Of a stretch of 64,000 nucleotides of DNA, positions 45,109 to 57,700 are shown one piece after another. The notes below the pieces were generated by a model. It made no database searches. It was not told where the DNA came from and worked only from the letters and a program-made list of their open reading frames with translations. Made by a program: the position numbers and the translations under genes. The DNA lies in contig JALMLS010000334.1 in NCBI GenBank assembly GCA_038496445.1, positions 186,001-250,000 of the forward strand, read 5' to 3'. Each line of letters starts with the position of its first letter. Positions within the stretch are counted from its first letter, which is position 1. Origin of the DNA: Trichosphaerium sp. ATCC 40318 (Eukaryota; Discosea; Flabellinia; Trichosidae).

Positions 45109-48100
45109 ATGGTCACTCAGACGTTGAAAAATACAAAGTTCGTTGAGCCACTGGAATTCCATACCTGCGTCAGTTACAAGTATTATAACATGAATGGATC
45201 ATTGCGTTTCACAGGGAGAGCCAAAGTTTCGGGTGTTGGTAAAGGACGTCTAAGCCTCGACGAGCAAACGCTAGCATGGAAACCAGAGTCAGGGAGCGAA
45301 TTAAAGTTGTCTGTTGACAACATAGATCGTACGGCTCTCAAAAAATTAAATGACGTGTTATAAACACGCGTACAGGTTTCCAGGTTAATACACCCGCCAA
45401 ATCAAAGGGTCGTGCGTACTTACAACTTGGTTGGACTAATAACGGCGGGGAGCGCAAACTGGTCCTTGAGTTCTTAACAGACAACAATCATACTCCAGCA
45501 GAGCAACAAGAGGTATTTTTAAAGCTCCTACGTACAGTAAGAAACGCACCATCGGCCCCTACGTCTCCTACACGTTCACAGCAACCTTTACCAGCGAATT
45601 CAGAACCTCAAAGCAAAGCCAGACCTACCGCTACAACGACGCAGAATTACAAGCAGCCCGGCGCTCTCTCTAACGCTACATCAGCCAACGCACAGGATAA
45701 CTCTCGTCAGCGGTCAGCATCTGGGCCAAAAGCACGGAACGCTTACCTTCAAGTACACGTATCAAATCCTAGGTAGTGCTACTGCGCTCCTCTAGAATCA
45801 TTATTAGTTCTTAAGTGTATTAGTGTTGGAGGACAGAGTACAGACGCGCACGTGGTGTATACAGTGGAAACAAGTGTACTCCCTTTTTTTTATTTTGAAG
45901 TTTAGTGGGATTATGATTTTGATTGTTTTGGTTTAGACAAACATTCCTAATTACCCAAATGCTTCCCAAGTATTGCGTCGATATAGCCACTTTGAAGAGT
46001 TACAAACGTTATTGATGCAGAACCACCCACGCGCAGCTGTGCCTTCGTTGCCGGGTATGTCATTTTATTCAAAAAAAATTTGCCTCTAACAATTCGCTAG
46101 GAAAGTCCCTCCTCAGTAAGTGAGATTGTATTGTGCGTGTTATTCACCCAATTATATAGATAGATTTAATAGCAATTTTACCGCACAAAGATGCACGCAG
46201 TTGGGTGCGCCCTTGGAGAATGACCAAATTCATCTAACCACCAGTTCCTATCAGATACATTTTTAAAAAAAGTTGCCAGCAATCCTTTATTGAGGGTCAG
46301 CCCACATTTACAACGATTCCTCACATTGCAAGGCGTAAGAGCTAATTTTATACATCATTTGAGCGATTATATAAATAACGAGGGTTTAGGCTTATTGTTC
46401 AAAGAGTAACTCTTATTACTATAATTTGATGGGCAAGTTCAACATGATTGATAGTCCAGCACTCACTCAAGTCGAATCAATCGTCTCAAATGCCTTTGCT
46501 ACAACTGAAGATGCACCTACATTCACATCAGCAGTAGGCACGTTGTGATATACCTTATAATTTTAGTGAAATACGCACGTGAACTTTTTTTAACAATCAC
46601 GTGCAGAAGAAGAGTTTTGGCAGATTAAGCAAATTATGAAGAAATGGGGAGCTACACCACGCAAATTACCTTTTAATAAGTTTGTAACGCTTATCTTGGG
46701 TACAACAAGTGCTGGTAAATCGTCGTTCATAAACCATTTCTTTCAGTACGTGATCACGTGACACATTAGTTTATTGTTCGATTTTTGGTTTATTTATCAT
46801 TGTCTTAAAGGGTACCTTGCAAAAAGTCTGCATCTTGCCAGCAAGACACTGCATTTACAATTGTGGAGACGGTACCACGGCAGATTTTTGCGAAATACTC
46901 AGATAAATTCGACTATGGAGAGAATATGGACCCTAATGCACCAAATTTTGATTTGAGTGCTCCAGTTAATGACCCTCAAGCAGATAAGCGATATGGACAT
47001 GTATACGTCTATTTAGATACACATCAGACGCTTATGCGTTACGATGGTCAACTGCAACATCATGCCAACACAATATCAAATTTTCACTTGTTCCAGACAG
47101 TCCTAATAAACGAAGACTATCTTCCTGAAAACAGCCATAGGTACCCGTTGAAGAAATAGTAATATTTTTTCATAATCCGTTGTATAGAGAGACAGCAACC
47201 CAAACTATCCTTATTGATTCTCCTGGATTTGATTCTGGCCAGAATATTGATGTTATGGACAAGTACGTAACACAACTTGTTTGGAGAGGGGTCAGATTGT
47301 TTTGTAATTAAACTCTTTTGTCTTTTAGGTTTGCCTCTAATTTGGAGATTTTGCAGTTCTTGTACACAATGTGTGACATGTCTATGGTAAGACCATTCTA
47401 TTTAGTGCTAAATCTGATGAATGATGTATTAGTTCTTTATTCCGGCTACGCAACTGAATATGGTGTCAAATCAGATTCACATCCTGGAGCTTAGTGTTTT
47501 GTGGGGTGTATTTGGAAAGGAGAAGATGCTCGAGTTGTTGAGTAGGAATAATCCTCAGCGTGGAAGCCGGATGGACAAATCCTTTATCTCTAGTTTGAAG
47601 GACTTTAAGAGCTTTGTAGTTCAAGGTATTAATGTCTTGACTACCAGTACAGCTGAGCAAGATGATCCAATGTATCATGGAACATCATTGTGGCAAAAAA
47701 CATTGTTTATCTTGTCGCAGATAGGTACCTAACATTTTTATTAAAACGAAAGTTTGAATTATTTTTACACACGTGGTTTCTGCTGACGCCACATTTTAGA
47801 TCTGATCAAGTCCAATGCCAATCATGCTACAGAAAGAGAGCAATTTTTCGAGCTAGGTCGCTTGTTTGGAACAACTTTAAGTAGTATACCATGTCCTACT
47901 GTTGATCAGTGCCTCACTATGGTACTTTGTCTATTTTTTATTGTTTGTTTTTATTAATCTGGTTTTTTTTTCCTTTTTAGGGGCTGCCTGAGCATCAGAA
48001 GAATAAGGCTCATAAGTATCTTGGTGACCTTGAGCTTATTAAAAAGAAAATTCGTGCAGCCAACGAGACGACACCACATGTACATAGATTAGAGGCGTCG

Positions 48101-48244
48101 ATTCAAGGCATGTGTCTTGACTTGGAAACAAAGATTGAAAAGTCATGGTCCAAGTACTCTCCAACGCAATTCGTCAATAACGACGTTGCACTTGTCAGAA
48201 AAATATTGCAGAATTCAAAGAGTAGGGTGAAAGCAATGGTTTAG
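45109..48244 (+). CDS. PX domain fused to an EHD/dynamin-like GTPase
   Basis: Probable endosomal membrane-remodelling GTPase. Start ATG 45109 (MVTQTLKNTKFVEPLEFHTC). An N-terminal beta-rich PH/GRAM-like part is followed by a Ser/Pro linker, then a PX domain for phosphoinositide binding: VLRRYSHFEELQTLLMQNHP, VPSLPGK, and FLKKVASNPLLRVSPHLQRF. An intron of 49 bases (46406-46454, GTAACT...GATAG) joins LLFK in frame to DPALTQVESIVSNAF and the GTPase: KFVTLILGTTSAGKSSFINH (P-loop), TAFTIVETVP (switch I region), ILIDSPGFDSGQN (DxxG) and a helical end with TTPHVHRLEASIQGMCLDLE. TAG 48242-48244. If that intron is not spliced, the PX protein stops at TAA 46407 and a separate GTPase starts at ATG 46429, only 19 bases on. 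I favour one gene. Confidence 0.75.
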
Positions 48245-48464
48245 ATCTTTAATCTCAAAAATGGGTACGCTTTCCACTGTTTTTTTCATTGAAAAATGAT
48301 TCAGTACAACTGTTTGGCCTCCAAAAACAGGTAAAAAACGGAGAGTTGATACAATAATTTTATTATTTTATTTTATATATTTTACAAAGAGTGAGTGTTA
48401 CACAAAAGCCTGTTTTTTGCTGGGGAGACTTTCAGTGAGTTGTGTTGGATGTGTTTTTTTTTTT

Positions 48465-50558
48465 TTACAGCTTATTGCTTAAAGCCTTTTGTTCTGTTCT
48501 AAAGTTCCAGTGTAGGACCTCTGATATGCTCTTGAACCAATCGCGGCTCTGACCAGACTTACTAATCCATACAAATGGATAGACACTCATGGCAATAGTG
48601 ACATGGTCGCCAGTTTTTAACTACAACACACGGTCCGTTAGTTGAAATTTTTTGCGTCAAAAAAAACAAAAAAAGAAACTCTGGGGTCGTGTGTACGCAC
48701 TTCTACGCGGTTTTTACCATCAAAAGAGCACCATGCTGTAGCACGAGCACGTGCGGGCAGTTCTATGCGAAACACTGTACAATATTGTAAATAAATTATG
48801 TCACAAACAATCAATCTCCGTACCGACTCCATCAGGCAGAATGATTGGACGAAAACTGAGGGAATGAGGACAAATTGGTGTGAATAGTACTGCTGGGACT
48901 TGAGGATGCACCATCGTTCCTCCTGCAGAAAGCGAATATGCGGTTGATCTGTTTGATCATGTAAGTAATAGCAGTGCTAGGCTGGAGGATTGCAAAGAAT
49001 GATCAAATAGCAAAACGTACCCAGTAGTTGTGGATATGATTATACCATCTCCTTGAATCGTTGTGATCTTCATGTCATCGCAATAGCAATCCAGCCCACA
49101 TAAGAAAGGAGAAGGTCTAAAAGACAAGAGTCAATATAAAAAGGATAGTAGCAGAAAAGTTGCATGGTACCCTCTGTCTATAACGACTTCATTTAAAACT
49201 GTGAATTCTAAGTCGTGTCAGACGTCTTTACAAATGATTCAAGAACTAGCTTACCTTGTACACAACCTTGCCCATTGCGGAATAATTTACAAACAAGCCG
49301 ATTTCTAAGATACAGTTAACGGGTGAGCCTAAGCGGTGGTGGCGAATAATATCCTACCTCTTTGTTGCTACATATTTACCGGCAAATACTAATAAACAAA
49401 TTGTAAGAATTTCATGTGTTTTGCAACAATATAAAAGTACCTGACGTGAGTATCTGCTTGAAATCATCGAATGGAAACGGTGTCAAAAAACCCATGGAGC
49501 CCAGGTTGAACGCCAATACAGGCTGTCAATGACGTTAGAGGTACCAAATCAAACATTTAATAGACGCACAGGTGTAGCCTCAGAAAACAAGGTGTTGATA
49601 TGAAGGACTGTACCATCGCCACCAAGCGAAATGACCAAGTCAATCGCTTTTACTGTGGCAGGTATACAGCTTTTAAAGCTTCTAATGCGCTTATCCTTCG
49701 GTAAATGTTTCAATAGCCATTCCTCAACCAAGAAGGAGGGTATTGGCGTATCCTAAGACTCGTTACATTGACATTCCAGAGTAAATCTCAGCAACCACTA
49801 AAGACGTACTTTGAGGAGCCAATCCAGTACAGCTTTTGTATCTTTGATGAGCTGTGCGTCATTATTCTTGACTACAATCAGGAGTGTCTGCAAAGGCGAT
49901 TTGAATTCAAGTTTGTTTCCTTTGCTATCTGGAGGCTGTACCTGTAATACACAGTGAGCACTATTGCACCAATTTATAACACGAGTACTTGAGCAAGTAG
50001 GTGTTTAGGAAGCGCAGGAGTTGGCGATGAGTTACGACGCTTTGCCAGTCGTGTTTGTAGCACGCCTTTAGGTACAGCAACAGAAGTTTTTTCGTTTGTT
50101 GAAGGTTTTGCACTGTTTTCAGATTTCTGATTGTTTGGTGCTCCATGTACTTTTTGTAAACACACTACGAATCCTCTTTGTGCAGCTGGAGCTAGTGACA
50201 TGTTAGAAAATGTAAATAATTGTTGTTGTACATCTTTGGGCTTTCTTAATGAAGTTTGTATATGCCAAAGCGACGTTGGCTACCCCAGGCCACACAGATT
50301 TATCTTGATTTACAAACTCATAGTCATTTGCCTAGGGAGCAGTTACGACGCGTGAATACGTTATAATAAGCACATACCACAAGGTTAAAGTGCTTTGCGC
50401 AGTCAATCAGTAGGTCACCAAACGTATAGCCGGCAGTAATAATAAACGCATGTGTGGTGCCTTCAAACTCAACGAGCACCTTATCATCTATTTGCGTAAG
50501 CGTTATTACGTATTTTAAAGGGAACACGTTTCATACCGACACTTGCACCATTTCCCAT
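48465..50558 (-). CDS. NAD kinase with N-terminal beta-grasp-like extension
   Basis: Phosphorylates NAD to NADP. Start ATG 50558 ([10 protein letters not shown], intron, [17 protein letters not shown]). The first 70 residues ([34 protein letters not shown]) look like a ubiquitin/RBD-type beta-grasp fold, which is unusual for this enzyme. A linker with [14 protein letters not shown] follows. The kinase has [19 protein letters not shown] (the GGDG motif), [32 protein letters not shown] and the second nucleotide motif [20 protein letters not shown], then [18 protein letters not shown] and the late strand [23 protein letters not shown] 48465-48467. The catalytic core is complete and should be active. 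A myristoylation-like MGNG start is possible, but unproven. Confidence 0.9.
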
Positions 50559-50754
50559 ATTTACTTTACCCAGAGCGTTGTTGGTGGCCGTTACGCAGTA
50601 TTATAGTCAAAACAAATCGCCGTCACAGTTTTGTGAATATGTAGCACAGATGTTACTTTCTGCGCTAGCAACAACTAGCAACTCAATACTCGATGACCCG
50701 TACACGTCTATAAGGATCAAAGATTCGTTTAATGAGAGTTTGGTTTTTTTTTTT

Positions 50755-52399
50755 TTACAGAGGGTTTGCTGGAAGTATTGTACCACGAGCTTCTCCAAAA
50801 CCAATACGGTATCCGTCGCCTTGACAAAAGCCAGTAATGATGATTGTGTCTCCGTCTTCAATAAACGTTCTTGTTTCCCCATTTGGTAGGCTGATTGGTT
50901 TCTTTCCAGCCCAACTTAGCTCCTAGTAATTTTTCCGATGAGTACTGCGAGTACAAAAATATTTCCAAAAAAAAAAGTGTGTTTTCGTACAAGAATGGAT
51001 CCCATTTCAGCGTCGGTAGGTCCAGACAATGTGCCTGTACCATACATATCGCCAGGTCTTAAGTTACAACCAGTCTCGGTATGGTGTGCCATCATTTGAT
51101 TCCAACTCCAGTAAACGTACTTGCCGTTTGTCTTGGACAATTCATGAGGCTAAAAAAAAATCGTTAGTTATTTTTGATGCTGTGGTGGTTAACTACAATA
51201 CCTTATCCATTTTTGCAGTTTGAATAGCCAAGGCAATGTTAATGTCGTAGTGTGCTTTCACTTTTTCAGCCAAGTAAGGGAAAGGAGCTGGGTCTTGAAC
51301 CTCTCCTTGGACTAAGAAAGGTTGAAGCGCATCTAGGGTGATAATCCATGGTGATACAGTTGTGCCCAAATTTTTTCCATTGAAAGGACCAAGAGGAACG
51401 TATTCCTGATGAGAAATGATTTAGAAATTTTTTTGATTTTTTTTTTTTTTGCGTGACACGTTACACGTGTGTATACGTACCCACACTTGAATGTCTCTTG
51501 CAGACCAATCGTTCATGAGTCCAACACCAAAGATTTTGTTTGGTGCATCCTCCACTTTGACAGGATCACCCAACTCGTTACCGGTACCAACGTAAATGGC
51601 CATTTCAATTTCGTAGTCCATTCTTGCACATAATCCGTATTTTGGCTTTGGTTCAGTTCTAGCTTTGATCTGACCACGCGGGCGCTTTAGGTCGGTGCCA
51701 GATACAACTACTGACGAAGCACGGCCGTGGTAACCAACTGGCATCCATTTCCTGGAGAGATATTTTAGTTAAACAAACAAAACAGGTAAAATACGAACCA
51801 ATTTGGTTTTAGCGCTGCTTCGTTTGGTCTGAACATTTTTCCCATGTTCGTGGCATGACCAATTGAGGCATAGAAGTCTGTGTAATCTCCAATGCGACAT
51901 GGGACCAAATATGCTGCGTCAGCGGCGTTTAGAAATACTTTGCCTTGCAATTCTTTGTTTTCGCTATTCAAAAAATTTAATACAAAGTTTTTGGCGTTAT
52001 TTCTGTACCGTAAGTCTGCTTTACCGCCAGTTGCGAATAGAGCAGTTAATTGGGACCGGCACTGCGTCCACGCTTCGCGTCCCATAGCCATAAAGTCATT
52101 TAGGTACGGTTTAGCGAAACAGTCAGTTTGGACCGACAAAAGCAATCCAGCGGCTTGTAGGCCCTATTATATTTGTAATGTGAGCGAACATGTTTAAAAC
52201 GAATAACATACCGCCAAGTCAACAACATAGTCGCCAATCCTTGTCACACATACAGCTTGCTTAGCATCACAGCCCTACATAGTGTTTAACGGCGTAAACT
52301 TTCGAAAGTGGTAAATTAACGTACCTTCTTGTACGCAACGGCGTATGGCAAATTTTGGACAGGAAATTCAGTTTCTGCGGTGTATTGTACCCAAGACAT
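50755..52399 (-). CDS. FAH: Fumarylacetoacetase (FAH)
   Basis: Last step of tyrosine breakdown: splits fumarylacetoacetate into fumarate and acetoacetate. Start ATG 52399 ([20 protein letters not shown]). N-terminal SH3-like part is followed by the catalytic beta-roll: [20 protein letters not shown] (metal Asp and the catalytic His of the HATN motif), [36 protein letters not shown] (metal-binding Glu residues), [40 protein letters not shown], and [19 protein letters not shown]. It ends with [15 protein letters not shown] at TAA 50755-50757. Length and all active-site stretches are normal. Introns are short; one contains a run of T that also appears in opposite-strand open frames. Confidence 0.95.
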
Positions 52400-52637
52400 G
52401 TTGATCACAAACTGAAAACTGGTGTTGACTAGGCCCAAAAGCAATGTGAGAAAACTTTTGTGAGCAAACAAGTTTAAAAGGCTGGTTGAGTAGTTTATTG
52501 AGATACGGGAACATAGATTACATTTAGATGAGGCACGGCAAATTAGGATTTGACTGATGAGTACATCCTAAAATGGTTTCGTTATAATTCTCACGTCACC
52601 TATCCATACGCACCTCAAGCACTTATCTTCAACCAAC
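52400..52637. promoter_or_regulatory. Shared divergent promoter region
   Basis: About 240 bases between the FAH start (minus) and the nuclear-looking unknown gene (plus). AT-rich with no identified motif; called from gene orientation. Confidence 0.4.
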
Positions 52638-53799
52638 ATGTCTTGCGAACGGAACCCAGTTACCGATGCCATTGTCGAGGCATTCCCAGTTGTGCTTTGT
52701 GACGAGCGCAGTTGCAACTCAAGCGATCTAGAAGGCTTTGAAAGCACAAAAGAACCCGGATCGTCTTTGAGCGACACCAACACAACTCAGGGCGTTGAGC
52801 AAGAGGAAGACTCTAAACAACGCCACCCAATGCTCACGCGTAGACGTGCAAAAAACTTGTGCAGTATCACCGAAGGTAAGAATTCTAAAAACGTTTTTAA
52901 ATGCTCATTGCTCTTAGCCGAAAAGCTGAATTCGCAATCAGAAAGTGAAAAATTGCGTGCTGTTGTTTCAATCCTTGCCAAGGTTTTAGAACGTGTAATT
53001 TGTGATAAGCAAGAAAAAGCTCCTGCAGAAGTTGAATCGGATACAACTTACACTCAACCGTTAAAGAAGCGACGAAGAAGTTCACGAACTTGCAAAGCTG
53101 CCAAGAAGGTGAAGAGGGACCCAGTACGGAGAAATTCTCATTTGTTGATGCCTAATTGACCTGCCGTAGAGGAAGCAAACCAAAAGCAAAGTCAAGAGAA
53201 TAAACTCGAAGCAAGAACAGAAATCGGAGCCTAGGAAATTGAGAAGGAGAAGACGCAAACCTCAAAATTCGTTTCCTGGTGCCTGTGATCGTCTACACTA
53301 TAGCGAAGGATACGCTCCTAAGAAACGACGTATGGTTGAAAGGTCTCCAGGTCCGAATACTGCTTGTGGTCCATCTTACTAACGTCGCCATAGCAAGCAG
53401 ATTTTCGCGGCCTGTTGGGCCTATTGACGGAAACTTCCAGAGCAACGACCATACCCATAGCCAGTACTCGCAAGCGAGCGATTGGCACCAGGCAGGACTA
53501 GAACAGTATTTTTGCTTTAGTACCGAAACTCACACAACCGAGTATGATTCGTACGCCAATGGTTGCATAACCAAGCGACTAACCTCTTTACTAGTTACTG
53601 GAACGGCGCCTTGCCACACCAAGATGTGGATGCGAGTGTGCCATACGCGGCTTATCAGCCTGCGGATCCGTGCGTGCAAAACTCGTTCTACGAGCCTTAT
53701 CGCATAGAACACGCAACACACCAAACAAGGGCTTACACATTGTGCCACGGACAACCGCATTATGAGCATCCCTTTAATCTCGATTGTGCAGAGCACTAG
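52638..53799 (+). CDS. Unknown probable nuclear protein, four exons
   Basis: No family recognised. Start ATG 52638 (MSCERNPVTDAIVEAFPVVL). An acidic first third is followed by LTRRRAKNLCSITEG, a helix (KLRAVVSILAKVLERVICDK) and a strongly basic nuclear-localisation-like run (LKKRRRSSRTCKAAKKVKR). Introns: GTACGG...CCGTAG after KRDP; GTCCGA...CATAG with a perfect TACTAAC branch site; GTACGC...TACTAG with GACTAAC. All three keep the frame. The last exons are rich in His, Gln, Tyr and Asn (NDHTHSQYSQASDWHQAGL; SVPYAAYQPADPCVQNSFYE) and end at TAG 53797-53799. This is a low-complexity tail typical of transcription regulators, but that is inference. Without splicing the first exon would stop at 53159. 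Confidence 0.6.
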
Positions 53800-54772
53800 T
53801 GAGATAAAAAAAAGCACACGACACACCAGTAACATAGTAAATTGAATAGTTCGAACACAAACAGTGTCAAGTTTTTTTTTTCTTTGTTGTTTATTTTTAA
53901 AAGGCAGCGAGTTCACACCTCAACCAACGGCCACAGAGGTTTTCTTACATAGAAAGTGCGTGTGTATGAGGGCAAGGCTTGCACCTTTAATTGTATCAAT
54001 TCCTCACGCCCGCAACTACCTCTGTGCTACGACACAGCCAAAACAAGGCTAGAAGCCAATTAGGGTTAAGGAACTGCAACGCTGCTGCTGGAGAGGATCA
54101 AGTACTCAAAAAGGGCGCGCAACAAGAGTATGGGTGCTAGTTTATTGAAAACGAGCTGTAAAACTTCAAGAGACACCGCAAACAAATGCAGAAACAAATG
54201 TAGCAATGCTGGAGATATTAGGGTTACAATCTAATACACTCACTGCGCACCCCTTAAAACTGCAAAAAAAAACCATCAAATGAAATAGGGCGACTTTGTT
54301 TGGCACTTTTTTTTTTAACCCTCCTCGCTCGGAAATATTTCGATACGCCAATCAAGTCGTTTACAACGTGACACTTTAGTCACAAAGACAAAGCTTTTTG
54401 ACTATAATTTGACTGTCATTGGGTAAAAATCAGAAGCATTTATAACAACGACGAAGGATCTCTTGAGGTTTGTAGTGACGCTAGCGAATTTATTTGTAAT
54501 GTTTTTTTTTTGGTTTGCTTCAAACAAAGCAAGTTTGCTCTTTAAATTCTTTTATCGTTTTACGATCGCTGGTACCTTCCAGTAAGCAATACCGTTACTG
54601 TAATAGATTTAATATACAGTGCAGTTCACACGCAAGGAGTACGGGATCTTAAATTTAGTCAAATGACATGGCCAAGCCTCGGTTCCTCAAAACTCAAAAC
54701 GATTCACGTGCGTATTATTATTTTTTTTTCTTTTGATTTAGCCGCTAACAGTTTAATAAAAAAGTACCATCA
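53800..54772. other. Intergenic stretch before the ROCO gene
   Basis: Nearly 1 kb, AT-rich with A/T runs. Open frames of about 60 codons on both strands have no family signal. Near 54661-54765 a GTGCGT...TTTAG intron-like segment, with CACGTG at its donor, may be a 5'-UTR intron of the following gene. Nothing else is recognised. Confidence 0.5.
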
Positions 54773-57700
54773 ATGAATGACGTACAATCACAGTACGCTG
54801 GTAAACGATACGATGCGGTTTCCAGCGCCGTCACCGCCATAATAGACGTAAGTTTTGTCGATTTGGACATAGCGCCCTACTCGGTTAAAGAAGGTCTTAA
54901 ATTTTTTTTTAAAGGGAACAACAGCCCCGTCACCTGAAGCGTATATGTACCGTGGAAAAGTGCACTTCCAAAAAAAACATTACAAACAAGCTATAAACGA
55001 TTTTGAAGTACGGGGTTTTTAAAATAGTGTGCTCACTGAAACTGCTCACTTTATCAAACAGCTCTTTCTTGGGCAATCAGGTGTCAAGTCTAAAGATGTT
55101 GTGGGTGATGCGCATGTACACATAGGCATGAGTAAAGGCTTCTTAGGGAATCACACATGTGCGTGGAGATAGTTAACCCGATTCATTGCCTTTTTTTTTT
55201 AATTTTATACAAACCAACCTGAGTGTATTTCTAGCCGCTGTGGACAGCATCACCAAAGGATTCGTAGCAAACAGCAAGACTGTCTCAAAAGGGTTATTAC
55301 ATCGCGCGAGAAACTACGAATTAATGGGTAAATATCGAGAAGCTCTAGCAGATGTCAACAAGGTAACCTTTTAAATGGTTAAAACAGTACCTGCTTTTTA
55401 ATCTGTTTTTTTTTTTTTTTTTTTGATTTGGGCGCTACAAAAATACAAACACGTGATTTTGGTTAATTTTATACCGTTTGGTCGGTATAAATAAAACAAC
55501 GGATTATAAAAAATCAATAATGCGTTGTGCTAGGTGCTGGACACTACAAGCTCCGGTCAATCTCTTGGCCAAGCTCTTGCTCAACGCGGTAATATTTATC
55601 GCCACTCTGGAAAATATAATAAGGCTCTGAAAGACTTGAACAAGGCTGTCAACATGGTGACGGACCCTATCGTCACTTTGTATCGTGGTATTGCGCACGC
55701 AGCTTTAAAAAACGAGGAACAAGCAAGAGTCGACATGAAAAATGCTGTACGAACCTAATGAAAGCGTGTGTTTATTCATGGTCAACTTACTCAATTAAAA
55801 AAACCAGGGAAGTGGTTTTAAAGATCAACTTCGACATGAATGGTTATACTATCAAGGGCTTGTATATTTCCATTTAGAGGAGTACTACAGAGCTAGCGAT
55901 TACTTTGAGCAAGCTATTGTGGAGTTCAAAAAAGTCAGGGATGTTTGTGGTAGTTATCTACATCCACAACTATTGGCCACACTAGGATTAACAGAGATAA
56001 AACTGGCAAAGTACGGATGATTTATTTCCTATTTGTTTGTACTAAAAGGTTGAACAGAATAAACGATGCACGGCAAAATTTAACTGCTGCATTATACTAC
56101 CTACCTTCTCATCCAGATTTTCTGTGTTGGCGTAAACAAGCCAACACATCTGGAGGTGTACGTTGCTTACTAAATTAATTTCTTTAAAATAATTATTAAC
56201 ACGTTTGTGTAATAGGAAAACCAAGTTATCAAACGATTGATGCACAATACAATAACCACTCTTGCATTGAGACCTACTTCGTTTGACGAAAGTTTATGTG
56301 AAGCAATATGCTCAAACACATCTCTGGAGCGCTTAGAAATTGCTGATGCAGAGATTAAAGACAATGCGGTACCCACGTGATCCTAGTAAAATGTACCTAT
56401 TTTCTAAATTCTAAAAAGGTTACGTACTTTGTACATGCCCTCATCAACTCGAGAGTATCTTCGTTGCGTATAGAGCACTGCACATTCTCACAAAATAATC
56501 TAATTAAACTTGTTGGTGCGCTAGCAGAAACACGTACCGTTACAACCTTGGAATTCACCAAAAACGTGCTTGGTACGCAAGATAACTCAAAATTACAAGT
56601 TCATCTTTCTTTTATCGTAAATTCACACAAAACGGTTTAATAATAACCGCATCTTTCAGGTATGAAAGATATAGAAATAATAGTGTCGGCATTAGCTTCG
56701 AACACAAGTATAACGAACCTGTCCCTTTGTGAAAATAATTTGGGTGATGCTGGCGTTAAACTGCTAGCAACGATATGCCTACGAAATAACACAAGGCTAC
56801 AACGATTGAATTTACAACACAATCATATTCTAGACCCTAGACACGTGCTCATGGAAGGTAGACTTTTTTCTTTAAAACGATTTTGTGTTTTTTTTTGAGT
56901 TTTTAACCATATTCCCTAACCATTCCCCAAGGCAAATCTCTCTTTGATATTGATTTTAGCAATAACAGGATTGGTGGTACAAGTGGTACTGACTCTGATC
57001 GCATCGAAATGACGATTCCTACGCTAATGAGTGCTGTACGTTTTCAGTTTTTTATTCCTTTTCTGGTTTTTTTACAGAGGCGTTGGTATTAAAGTTCTGA
57101 ATGCAGGTTGGTAATCATCCGCGTCTTGTTATGTTGAATCTTGCTCATAACAATTTTGAATCTCGTCACGCGTCTTATATTGCTACAATGATACGTGCTG
57201 ATAGGCTCACTTCCTTGGGTACCCAACCTCTTTTATTCCCTCAGCTTGTTTTCTTAATTCCAATAAACAGACATGAGCGGCAACAAGTTAGGCTTGAAGG
57301 GCATAGAGTTGCTAAAAACTGCGCTATCAAATGCAAGAAAATTACAGATTCTCAAGTTAGATAATAATGCGTTGGGTATTCCAGGTATGCTTTTTTTAGA
57401 GTTTTTTTGGTTTTTTTGTCTCGTCTTATTAACTCTTGTTTAGGAGCTCATGATATGATGGAAGTATTAAAGAATAACAGATCTCTAACAGCAGTATCAT
57501 TATCTAAAAACAACTTTGAAAGCAAGGGGATGCTCAATATTGCACTGGTACAACACCAATCATATTTGTATTGTTTGGAACCTTACAAATATCAAAGGCT
57601 TTAAAATGCAATACAACTCTTACTGAGATTAACCTTGACAAAAACATTTGCGGTGAAGAAGGCGCAAAAGCACTTGCAGAGGCGCTAAAACATAATACAT

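Noticed and set aside
46429-48244. Separate GTPase gene starting at ATG 46429
   Set aside because: A 49-base intron with good ends fuses it in frame to the PX gene, and a 19-base gap between genes is unlikely; kept as the alternative model.
53530-54351. Minus-strand frames opposite and beyond the nuclear-looking gene
   Set aside because: The first is the reverse of its His/Tyr-rich exons; the others are short, with no motif or splice context.
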